From assembly GCA_022793675.1 (NCBI GenBank), contig JAAWDH010000010.1:1-64000 (forward strand): DNA of 64,000 bases. The letters run 5' to 3'. Shown here piece by piece: positions 40,621 to 47,886 of the stretch. A model generated the notes under the pieces. That model did not search any database, was not told where the DNA came from, and saw only the letters and a list, made by a program, of their open reading frames with translations. Made by a program: the position numbers and the translations under genes. This stretch comes from Oscillospiraceae bacterium (GTDB lineage Bacteria > Bacillota > Clostridia > Oscillospirales > Ruminococcaceae). How positions within the stretch are numbered: position 1 is the stretch's first letter; each line of letters opens with the position of its first letter.

Positions 40621-41499
40621 TCAGCAGCTGCTAAGAAGGGGAACCCAGAGTTCCCAGGTGTAATCCGAGGAGGAGGCATCACCATCGGGGAAAACCTCCA
40701 GCCAAGGAGCAGACGGATCATACTGATACTGGCTTGTGGGCAGCCACTCGTCTACAACTCGTGCACAGGCATCCGGCACATAATCAATACCTGTAGGGGA
40801 GCAGATGGAAAACACTGCCCATGTAGCAGCAGGGACTTCCGTCAGCGTCATACCTTCTGGCTGCTGGCCCTTATACTCAGCACCGATGGCTGTTGTCTGA
40901 GCCTGCCCGCTTTCAGATGGCCAGTATGCCCCAACCTGCCAGAAAGGCGCCGTATAAAGGCTGCGTTCGCCGCCCCCATTCCACAGCTGCGGGTTATATT
41001 CGTTCATAAATTTCCGCCACAGCGGCGTCAGCTTGTCCCCATTTTCAGGAGTCGGCTGGTCATAGCCGGCCAACCCGACAATCTGGAAACTTTCCCTTTT
41101 TTCAATCCTGAAATTCATAGCATTCACTCCTTTGACAGTCAATACAAAAGCGATCGGAAGATAGGTTTTCAGCGGAATGCCCGCCCTGCGCGCATCGGAC
41201 GGCGCTACACCATGGAGCTCTTTAAAAGCCCTGGTAAAGGCTGCTGGGGAACTGTAGCCGTATTTCAGCGCAATATCGATGATTTTTTCACTGCTGTTCT
41301 GAATATCAAAAACAGCTTGTGACAGCCGCCTGAGCCGGATATATTCCGAAACGGGCATCCCTGCCATAAAGGAAAAAATCCGCGAAAACTCACTGACCGA
41401 ACATCCCGCAGCCTGCGCCAACGCCAGCTGGGAAATAGGCCCAGACAGATTTTCTTCGATGTACCAGACGGCCCGGTTCAGCCCCTTGAGCCATTCCAT
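40621..41499 (-). CDS. AraC-family regulator with GyrI-like effector domain
   Basis: The 292-residue protein has two N-terminal AraC-type helix-turn-helices (QLALAQAAGCSVSEFSRIFS and IIDIALKYGYSSPAAFTRAF) and a GyrI/BmrR-type effector-binding domain (LYTAPFWQVGAY, LTEVPAATWAVFSI, LEVFPDGDAS). This is the Rob/SoxS-like or BltR-type layout of regulators sensing lipophilic compounds. No efflux gene is adjacent. It has a ribosome site GAGGGGAT and starts at 41499. Its promoter overlaps an element edge. Confidence 0.9.
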   Translation of the reverse strand: MEWLKGLNRAVWYIEENLSGPISQLALAQAAGCSVSEFSRIFSFMAGMPVSEYIRLRRLSQAVFDIQNSSEKIIDIALKYGYSSPAAFTRAFKELHGVAPSDARRAGIPLKTYLPIAFVLTVKGVNAMNFRIEKRESFQIVGLAGYDQPTPENGDKLTPLWRKFMNEYNPQLWNGGGERSLYTAPFWQVGAYWPSESGQAQTTAIGAEYKGQQPEGMTLTEVPAATWAVFSICSPTGIDYVPDACARVVDEWLPTSQYQYDPSAPWLEVFPDGDASSSDYTWELWVPLLSSC

Positions 41500-41549
41500 A
41501 CAATCCCCTCTCTTCCTTGCTTTTAATTATAAACGCTTTCCTAATAAAA

Positions 41550-41579
41550 ATCTTACCATTTCCTGCGGGATTCAGTCAA
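41550..41579 (-). promoter_or_regulatory. Candidate promoter of the AraC-family gene
   Basis: On the minus strand TTGACT and TAAGAT are separated by 18 bases; -35 directly follows the GGCCCCC edge of the half element. Confidence 0.5.
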
Positions 41580-41712
41580 GGGGGCCCGGACGGTACCGAC
41601 GCAGTAGGCGGTTATGGTTGGACTGACGTGTACCCTGGCGAATAAAAGTCTTTGCTAAGCTTTCTTCAGAAAGCGTCGTACCCCTCGTATCCCCCGTACT
41701 CCCGTCCCCCTC
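41580..41712 (+). repeat. Half palindromic element between two divergent promoters
   Basis: GGTACCGACGCAGTAGGCGG, TACCCTGGCGAATAAAAGTC and TTCAGAAAGCGTCGTACCCC form a core half and right arm. The minus-strand AraC promoter touches its left edge and the plus-strand miaB promoter starts eight bases from its right edge. Confidence 0.85.
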
Positions 41713-41719
41713 GTAGGGC

Positions 41720-41748
41720 TTGCGTTTTTTGGGGATTCGTGTTAATAT
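41720..41748 (+). promoter_or_regulatory. Promoter of miaB
   Basis: TTGCGT and TAATAT are separated by 17 bases, shortly downstream of the half element. Confidence 0.6.
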
Positions 41749-41779
41749 AGGGTGGTAACAGAAATCAGGGAGGGGTTTT

Positions 41780-43243
41780 GTGGGAAAAACAGTGACGGTG
41801 CCGGCGGAAGAAATTGCGCGGCAGTGGGAATTTATGGGCCGCTGCCGGGAGGCGCTGGACGCCCGCTTCGGCGAAAGGCGCGCTGCTTTTGTCAAAAGCT
41901 TTGGCTGCCAGCAGAACGTCAGCGACGGCGAAAAACTCGCTGGGATGCTCGCCGAGATGGGGTTTACCCTAACGGACGACCCAGACAAAGCAGACCTAAT
42001 CCTTTACAATACCTGTGCGGTGCGAGAAAACGCTGAACAGAAGGTGTTTGGCGTAGTCGGAGCGGCCATCCGCCGCAAAGCGGAGCGGAAAGGGCTGCTA
42101 GTGGGGCTGTGCGGCTGCATGACCCAGCAGGCCCATGTGGCAACGAAAATCCGGGAAAGCTACCCCGGCGTTGACTTTTTGATGGGGACGCACGCGCTGC
42201 ACCGCTTCCCGGAAATCCTGTATGGGGTGCTTCAGGGCAGCGGCGGCAAACGCAGACGGGTTTTTGCAGCAGAGGAATCGGACGGCGTCATTGCCGAGGG
42301 GCTGCCGGCTGTCCGCGAGGCGGGCGTGCGCGCCAACCTGCCGATTATGTATGGCTGCAACAATTTCTGCACCTACTGCGTGGTGCCGCTGGTCCGGGGG
42401 CGGGAACGCTCGCGGCGGTCGGCGGATATCCTCGCCGAAGCGAAAACACTGATTGCGGCGGGCTATAAGGAGATTACGCTGCTGGGGCAGAATGTCAATT
42501 CCTACGGCAAAGATTTGGAGGATGACCTGGACTTTCCGGAACTTTTAAAGGCGGTCAACAGCCTGGAGGGGGATTTCTGGATCCGTTTTATGACTTCCCA
42601 TCCCAAAGACTGCACGCCAGCGCTGATTGACGCGATTGCCAGCTGCGAAAAAGTCTGCCGCCATATCCACCTGCCGGTGCAAAGCGGCAGCAACCGGGTG
42701 CTGCAGGCGATGAACCGCCATTATACCCGCGAGCAGTACCTAGAAATTATTTCCTATGCCCGCCAAGCCCTTCCTGACGCCAATTTTACCAGCGATATTA
42801 TCGTTGGGTTCCCTGGCGAAACTTATGAGGAGTTCTTGGAGACGGTATCCCTAATCCGTGAAGTCCGCTATTCTTCCCTTTTTACCTTCATCTTCTCGCC
42901 CCGCGTCGGCTCAAAGGCAGCCGCAATGCCTGACCCGGTACCCGCGGAGGAAAAATCCCGCTGGTTTAACGAACTGCTTGCCGCCCAGCGTGAAACGGGG
43001 ATGGCTTATTACGAACGGTGCGTCGGCAAAACGCTGCGGGTGCTGCCCGAAGGGGAGGGACGGCTGAAACATGGTATCCTTGATGTGACGCCCGGCCCCG
43101 GCGAGCGGATATGGATGGGCCGTACAGAGCACAATATGGTGGTGGACTTTATTGGCCCGGAATCGCTGCCTGGGGATTTTGTCCAGGTAAAAATCACAGC
43201 GGCGGCAAACTGGGCCCTCGCAGGAGTGCTGCAGGCCCCTTGA
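41780..43243 (+). CDS. miaB: tRNA-2-methylthio-N6-dimethylallyladenosine synthase
   Basis: The 487-residue enzyme starts at GTG 41780 (GGGAGGGG). The N-terminal UPF0004 domain has Cys motifs SFGCQQNVSDGE, NTCAVREN and GLCGCMTQQ; the radical-SAM domain has CNNFCTYC, the signature that binds the [4Fe-4S] cluster; a TRAM domain ends the protein. It adds methylthio to i6A37 of tRNA. The following ylbF-type gene follows miaB in Bacillus as well (ymcB-ymcA). Confidence 0.97.
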   Translation: MGKTVTVPAEEIARQWEFMGRCREALDARFGERRAAFVKSFGCQQNVSDGEKLAGMLAEMGFTLTDDPDKADLILYNTCAVRENAEQKVFGVVGAAIRRKAERKGLLVGLCGCMTQQAHVATKIRESYPGVDFLMGTHALHRFPEILYGVLQGSGGKRRRVFAAEESDGVIAEGLPAVREAGVRANLPIMYGCNNFCTYCVVPLVRGRERSRRSADILAEAKTLIAAGYKEITLLGQNVNSYGKDLEDDLDFPELLKAVNSLEGDFWIRFMTSHPKDCTPALIDAIASCEKVCRHIHLPVQSGSNRVLQAMNRHYTREQYLEIISYARQALPDANFTSDIIVGFPGETYEEFLETVSLIREVRYSSLFTFIFSPRVGSKAAAMPDPVPAEEKSRWFNELLAAQRETGMAYYERCVGKTLRVLPEGEGRLKHGILDVTPGPGERIWMGRTEHNMVVDFIGPESLPGDFVQVKITAAANWALAGVLQAP

Positions 43244-43327
43244 CGGTCAATGTCCTTCGGGGCGGATTTTAGGCTGCCCCTGATGTTGAAATATAAAGGT
43301 TGGAAAATACCAGAAAGGTTGGAAAAC

Positions 43328-43735
43328 ATGGATCTGATTCAGATGACCAGAGAGCTTGGCAAGGCTATCCAAGCTTCCGAGGAATACCGCAAAATGCAGG
43401 AGGCCCAGACCGCCTGCGACGGCGACGCGGTGCTGCAGGACGGCATCGGCGAGTTCAATCTGCTGCGGATGCAGATCAGCACCGAAGCCCAGAAAGAGGA
43501 AAAGGACGCCGACAAGCTGCAGGAATTAAACGGCAAGCTGCAGGCGGTCTACACTGCTGTGATGGGCAACGACCATATGATGGCCTACAACATCGCCAAA
43601 CAAGATTTTGACGCAGTGATGCAGCAGGTACAGGGCATCCTGACCCTTTGCCTAAACGGCGAAGACCCCGACACCTGCGAGGTGCCGGAGGGCGGATGCA
43701 GCGGCAGCTGCTCTACCTGCGGCGGCTGCGGCTAA
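43328..43735 (+). CDS. YlbF/YmcA-family protein (RicA/RicF-like) with Cys-rich tail
   Basis: The 135-residue helical protein starts at 43328 (GAAAGGTTGG). The core has DLIQMTRELGKAIQASEEYR, ISTEAQKEEKDADKLQELNG and MAYNIAKQDFDAVMQQV. The C-terminal tail has CEVPEGGCSGSCSTCGGCG, six Cys that could bind iron-sulfur. Bacillus YmcA, YlbF and YaaT form a complex that carries [4Fe-4S] clusters and helps RNase Y maturation of mRNAs; ymcA lies next to miaB in Bacillus. The tail here is richer in Cys than in the described proteins. Start and coupling with miaB agree. Confidence 0.85.
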   Translation: MDLIQMTRELGKAIQASEEYRKMQEAQTACDGDAVLQDGIGEFNLLRMQISTEAQKEEKDADKLQELNGKLQAVYTAVMGNDHMMAYNIAKQDFDAVMQQVQGILTLCLNGEDPDTCEVPEGGCSGSCSTCGGCG

Positions 43736-43802
43736 GAAACGGCAGGCCTGTTGATCTGTATTTGCCCAAAGGTAAATGCAGTACCTAGGGTGGAATACAA
43801 GG

Positions 43803-43838
43803 GCGCTGGCCAGTTTTAACTGGTCAGCGCTTATTTTT
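43803..43838 (+). terminator. Rho-independent terminator after ylbF-type gene
   Basis: GCGCTGGCCAGT and ACTGGTCAGCGC pair around TTTA, followed by TTATTTTT. Confidence 0.85.
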
Positions 43839-43865
43839 AATTGTTACAATGAGGTGAAATGACTG

Positions 43866-44132
43866 ATGGATAACAGCGAACTTGTCAGCTCCTTTTTGCG
43901 CAGAGAAGGGCTGTACCCGGAAGGGAAGCCAGGCGAGGGTGGGCTGCGGCTTAGCCTTGCGCATCGCCAGGTTTGCCTGCAAGGGGCACCGGCAGATTTA
44001 ATCGGACTAGCAGATTTATTGGTTTCGCTGGCGCTGTCTGGTGAGGCGCATGGGCAGCACTGGCATATTGACGAATTGACGCTGATGGACGAAGAATCCG
44101 AAATCCCAGAACTGGCCCTTTTAAGGGAATAA
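43866..44132 (+). CDS. Small protein resembling the Imm32 immunity family
   Basis: The 88-residue protein starts at 43866 behind GAGGTG. The spacing of hydrophobic, Gly-Ala and acidic residues in QGAPADLIGLADLLVSLAL and GQHWHIDELTLMDEES resembles the Imm32-like pattern (LxGxxxxLxxLA, then HxHLD, then ExSxEL). No toxin gene is nearby. It could be a general housekeeping protein of unknown function. The similarity is from motif memory only. Confidence 0.45.
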   Translation: MDNSELVSSFLRREGLYPEGKPGEGGLRLSLAHRQVCLQGAPADLIGLADLLVSLALSGEAHGQHWHIDELTLMDEESEIPELALLRE

Positions 44133-44153
44133 TGGCACGGTAATCCTAAAAGT

Positions 44154-44182
44154 TTGACTTTTTCGGCAGGATGCGGTATACT
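44154..44182 (+). promoter_or_regulatory. Sigma-A promoter of the ornithine cyclodeaminase-family gene
   Basis: TTGACT and TATACT are separated by 17 bases. Confidence 0.8.
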
Positions 44183-44223
44183 GTAACTGATAAGTTTTCT
44201 GATATGGTTAGGAGGAACCTTGT

Positions 44224-45189
44224 ATGCTGGAACTGCACGTTTGTGAAATAAAAGAGGACGAAGTGCGCCGCATCCTGACGATGGAGCGCTGCCTTCCGCT
44301 GATGGAAAAAACGCTGCGGGATTTTGAAGAAGGGAAAAGTTTGCAGCAGATGCGTACGATACACACTCTGCCCGGCGGGAACCTTTTTGGGTTTATGCCG
44401 GCCTATTCTGAGCGTTATTTCGGCGCAAAAGTGGTCACGGCCTTTCATCAGAACCAAGGGACGGAGTACCCTTCCCATCTAGGATCGGTGCTTTTGTTCG
44501 ATACAGCCCACGGCGCGCTGCGGGCAATGGCAGATGCTACCTCTATCACCGCCATCCGTACCGGCGCGGTCAGCGGCGCAGCCACAAAGCTGCTGGCTAG
44601 GGAAGACGCTTCGGTGCTGGCGCTGCTGGGAGCGGGGACACAGGCCAGGAGCCATTTGGAGGCAATTATGCCGCTGCGGCCGATCCAGCAAGTGAAAATT
44701 TTTGACCAGTTCCAGGAAGCCGCTGAAAAACTGGCCAAAGAAACACAGGCGCAGTACGGCGTTTCGGCGTTGGCTTGCCCGTCCGCGGCAGAAGCCGCCC
44801 GCGGCGCAGACATCATTTGCACCGTCACAACCAGCAAGGAGCCTATCCTCGACCGTTCAATGGTCAAGCCTGGCGCGCATATCAACGCCGTCGGCGCATT
44901 CAGCCCCAAAACCCGCGAAATTTCCTCCGACCTAGCCGCGGCCTCCCGGCTCTACGCCGACAGCAAGGCCGCCATGTGCGCCGAGTGCGGCGAATTCCTG
45001 ATCCCCAAAGCCGAAGGGCTTTTGGACGAAAGCCACATCGTCGGCAGCATCGGCGAAGCGCTCTTAGGGAAAGCGCCCGGACGCGGCAGCAGCAATGAAA
45101 TCACCTTATTCAGCGCGCTGGGGCTAGCTGTGGAAGACTTGGCCTGTGCAGAATACTGCTACGAGACTGTCAAATCGGCGCAAGCCTAA
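44224..45189 (+). CDS. Ornithine cyclodeaminase / mu-crystallin family NAD-dependent enzyme
   Basis: The 321-residue enzyme has the family pattern: residues from AKVVTAFHQNQGTEYPSHLG, ATSITAIRTGAVSGAATKLL and the dinucleotide loop LALLGAGTQARSHLEAI, with GAHINAVGAFSPKTREI. The reaction could be ornithine cyclodeamination, alanine dehydrogenation or imine reduction; it cannot be settled by sequence. The gene is monocistronic, between a promoter at 44154 and a terminator-like stem at 45194. Confidence 0.9.
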   Translation: MLELHVCEIKEDEVRRILTMERCLPLMEKTLRDFEEGKSLQQMRTIHTLPGGNLFGFMPAYSERYFGAKVVTAFHQNQGTEYPSHLGSVLLFDTAHGALRAMADATSITAIRTGAVSGAATKLLAREDASVLALLGAGTQARSHLEAIMPLRPIQQVKIFDQFQEAAEKLAKETQAQYGVSALACPSAAEAARGADIICTVTTSKEPILDRSMVKPGAHINAVGAFSPKTREISSDLAAASRLYADSKAAMCAECGEFLIPKAEGLLDESHIVGSIGEALLGKAPGRGSSNEITLFSALGLAVEDLACAEYCYETVKSAQA

Positions 45190-45193
45190 TAGA

Positions 45194-45232
45194 AAGGCCC
45201 TCTGCTGGGTTCGCAGAGGGCCTTAAGCTTGA
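45194..45232 (+). terminator. Terminator-like hairpin after the cyclodeaminase-family gene
   Basis: AAGGCCCTCTGC pairs with GCAGAGGGCCTT, followed by AAGCTTG. T-run is weak. Confidence 0.55.
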
Positions 45233-45315
45233 CAAAAAATCTATGTTTTCCTAATGTTTCCAAGGAAAAAATTGCGGAAGCCGGGGCGAGCTTTCCCACG
45301 GCAAGCAAAATCCCT

Positions 45316-46143
45316 TTACCCGTCCACATTCATAGTCGCAGGATCGTAAACGGGCTGTTTGCCCACCCATTCGGGGCGCCCGGCTTCTACTACGCGCTGG
45401 ACAAAATCCAGGCAATTCTGGAGGGTTTTCTGGTTTTTCTCATTATCCCTGGCCGAGTTGCCCAGATAACGGACACAGAAGAAAAAGCGGTTTTCGGGGA
45501 AACGATCAAGCTTCCATTCCTTCCCCAGCGGCAAATCCTCCAAATAAAGCTTGTCGCCCTCGGCGGCATCCAGCCCTGGGTAGAGTTTCTCCATATCGAT
45601 AAACATCGACTGGTTGTCCGAACCTTTAAAAATCACATCATAGCCTTCCTGGTCCAGCAAAAACAGCAGCTCGTCCCCCGCCGCCAGCACAGCGATAAAT
45701 TTCTGCTGGTAGGCAAAAACCATTTGCGGATCGTCGGACTCCCCTACGGGGGTCTCGCTGATCAGCGCCAGCAGCTTCCCGTCGCCGTTGTAGTCGCTGA
45801 TATAGGGGTGGATATCCTCCTGCATCTCAGAATTGATTGCAGAGAGGCTGATTTCTGTGGCAATATTTAGGGTGAGGTCGGGTTTGGCGGCAAAAAACAG
45901 ATCCTTTACCAGCCAGACCACCAGCACTGCGGCTACGAGCCCGCCCCAAGTGGCGGCTTTGTAGTGGTACCAATAATTGTCCCATTTTTCTTTAAACGTT
46001 TTCGGCACAATTTTTTCTGCTGGCGGATCAAAATCCGGCTCCATAGCGCGCTGCTCCGCGGCAGCCTGGCGCATCTTTTTCAGCTCGATCAGATCGTGAA
46101 GCTCCTGCTGTCGGGGATCCGCCGTTTTTTTCTTTTTGGCCAT
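45316..46143 (-). CDS. Single-pass membrane protein of unknown function
   Basis: The 275-residue protein starts at 46143 behind GGAGGG. The N-terminal cytoplasmic part is charged (MAKKKKTADPRQQELHDLIE), one transmembrane helix follows (GGLVAAVLVVWLVKDLFF around residue 75), then an extracytoplasmic domain with two similar segments (ETPVGESDDPQMVFAYQQKF and LYLEDLPLGKEWKL). No family is recognised. Similar clostridial proteins occur near cell-wall or ribosomal genes without known function. Confidence 0.7.
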   Translation of the reverse strand: MAKKKKTADPRQQELHDLIELKKMRQAAAEQRAMEPDFDPPAEKIVPKTFKEKWDNYWYHYKAATWGGLVAAVLVVWLVKDLFFAAKPDLTLNIATEISLSAINSEMQEDIHPYISDYNGDGKLLALISETPVGESDDPQMVFAYQQKFIAVLAAGDELLFLLDQEGYDVIFKGSDNQSMFIDMEKLYPGLDAAEGDKLYLEDLPLGKEWKLDRFPENRFFFCVRYLGNSARDNEKNQKTLQNCLDFVQRVVEAGRPEWVGKQPVYDPATMNVDG

Positions 46144-46199
46144 AAAAAGTCCCTCCGTCCTAGGCATGAAAGGCCCGAAAGCCTTTCAAAACTATCGGT

Positions 46200-46228
46200 A
46201 GTATAGCATAACCTGGCTTTTTTCGCAA
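46200..46228 (-). promoter_or_regulatory. Promoter of the membrane protein gene
   Basis: On the minus strand TTGCGA and TATACT are separated by 17 bases. A TGAAAGGC/GCCTTTCA palindrome lies in the short leader at about 46167-46188. Confidence 0.6.
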
Positions 46229-46287
46229 GGGCATTGGCCAAAGCTTTAAAAATCCCTCAAAAAGTTTACAGATTCCTTCCGGCATGG

Positions 46288-47673
46288 TCAATGCTTTTCG
46301 GATAACCCATATTTTTTCTGTAACTTTTCTACGATCATATGGGCGCATTTGTTGACGTCGCCGCAGCCCAAGGTCAAGATCAGGTCGCCCGGTTCGGCCT
46401 GCCCGGCTACATAATCGGAAATTTCATCAAACGCCGGAAACCAGCGGCAGCCAGGGATTTTCTCTGCCAGCTGGCTTGCACAGACCCCGTAAACGTTTTT
46501 CTCCCGGCCGCCCATGATTTCCGACAGCACCACCCGGTCGGCCAGCCCCAGCACCCTGGCAAAATCGTCCATCAAAGTATAGGTGCGGCTGAAAGTGAAG
46601 GGCTGGTGCACCGCCCAAACCCGTTTAAAGGGCAACGCTTTAGCCGCCTTCAGCACCGCCCCGATTTCAGTGGGATGGTGGCCGTAATCGTCGGCGACGG
46701 TAATGCCCCCGGGCCGGCCCAGCACCTCAAACCGCCGCCCCGCGCCATGGAAATGGTCAAGCCCCCGGACGCAGTCCTCCGGCGATGCCCCGCTCTGCAT
46801 AGCCGCCGCACAGGCCGCTGCCGCATTAAGGACGTTATGCTCGCCGGGGATATGGAGCCGGATGGTACAGAGCTTCCCCTCCCCCTTGCGCATCAGGTCA
46901 AAAGTCGTTTCAGCGCCGCCGGGATGGCGGATATCTGCGGCATAAAAATCATTTTCCGCCCCCCGCCCAAAGGTCAGCGCCGGCCCCGCAAACCCCTCTA
47001 ACGCCTTACGGGTATTGGCGTCGTCGCCGTTATAGATGACCAGCCGGCTGGCCTTTTCGGCAAATTTGCGGAAAGAGGCCATCAGGTTCCCCATCGTCCC
47101 GAAATAATCCAGATGATCGGCGTCGATATTTAAAATAATGGCTACATCGGGGGAAAGCTTCAAAAATGTGTCGACAAATTCGCAGGATTCGCAAACCATC
47201 CGCTGGGACTGGCCCACCCGCCCGCTTCCGCCGATAGCGGCGAGCTTGCCGCCGATGACGCAGCTGGGGTCCAGCCCGGCGTCCAGCAGGATCTGGGTCA
47301 GCATAGCCGAGGTTGTGGTTTTACCGTGAGTGCCGCTGACGCCCAGCACATCGCTGTAACGAGCGGTAATTTCCCCTAAAATGACGCTCCGTTCCACCGT
47401 CGGCACGCCGCTGGCCTTCGCTGCCATCAGCTCTGGGTTGTCGTCCATAATCGCCGCCGAATAGACGACTAGGTCGGCCCCTGCAATGTTTTCGGCCTTC
47501 TGCCCCAGCGCCACCGGAATGCCCATCTCCCGTACCCGCTGCAGCGTATCGGTTTCATTGTTGTCCGAACCGGTGATGTAAAAGCCCTCGCTGTGCAGAA
47601 TCTGGGCCATCGGGTACATACCCGAACCGCCGATGCCGATAAAGTGGAGGTGCTTTTTATTTTCCAGATACAT
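46288..47673 (-). CDS. murC: UDP-N-acetylmuramate--L-alanine ligase
   Basis: The 461-residue enzyme starts at 47673, MYLENKKHLHFIGIGGSGMY, behind AAAGG at a long spacing; the longer open frame starting at 47727 runs into a repeat and is rejected. GIGGSGM is the N-terminal nucleotide loop, SGTHGKTTTSAML the ATP loop, and EHNVLNAAAACAAA and DDYGHHPTE follow. It adds L-alanine to UDP-MurNAc in peptidoglycan synthesis. The other mur genes are not in this window, and the gene stands alone. Confidence 0.97.
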   Translation of the reverse strand: MYLENKKHLHFIGIGGSGMYPMAQILHSEGFYITGSDNNETDTLQRVREMGIPVALGQKAENIAGADLVVYSAAIMDDNPELMAAKASGVPTVERSVILGEITARYSDVLGVSGTHGKTTTSAMLTQILLDAGLDPSCVIGGKLAAIGGSGRVGQSQRMVCESCEFVDTFLKLSPDVAIILNIDADHLDYFGTMGNLMASFRKFAEKASRLVIYNGDDANTRKALEGFAGPALTFGRGAENDFYAADIRHPGGAETTFDLMRKGEGKLCTIRLHIPGEHNVLNAAAACAAAMQSGASPEDCVRGLDHFHGAGRRFEVLGRPGGITVADDYGHHPTEIGAVLKAAKALPFKRVWAVHQPFTFSRTYTLMDDFARVLGLADRVVLSEIMGGREKNVYGVCASQLAEKIPGCRWFPAFDEISDYVAGQAEPGDLILTLGCGDVNKCAHMIVEKLQKKYGLSEKH

Positions 47674-47696
47674 ATTACCAAAACCTTTCTTATGGG

Positions 47697-47880
47697 GATA
47701 CGGCGCTTTCTGAAGAAAGCTTAGCAAAGACTTTTACTCGCCAGGATACCTGTGTGTCTCATAAGGCAGACCCTACTGCGTCGATATCTGCCGACGCAGT
47801 AGGCGTTTATGGTTGTGCAGACGAGTACCCAGTTTTGCGGCTTAGCCCTGCTAAGCTAGGCATTCTTCAAAAGCTGTCGT
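47697..47880 (+). repeat. Complete palindromic element between recG and murC
   Basis: The left arm ATACGGCGCTTTCTGAAGAA leads to TCGCCAGGATA. The core has CCTACTGCGTCGATATCTGC and CCGACGCAGTAGGCGTTTAT. Right arm fragments are GTACCCAGTTTTGCGGCTTA and ATTCTTCAAAAGCTGTCGTC. It occupies the intergenic space between the ends of recG and the start of murC, both on the minus strand, and may separate their transcripts. Confidence 0.85.
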
Positions 47881-47886
47881 CCCTTA

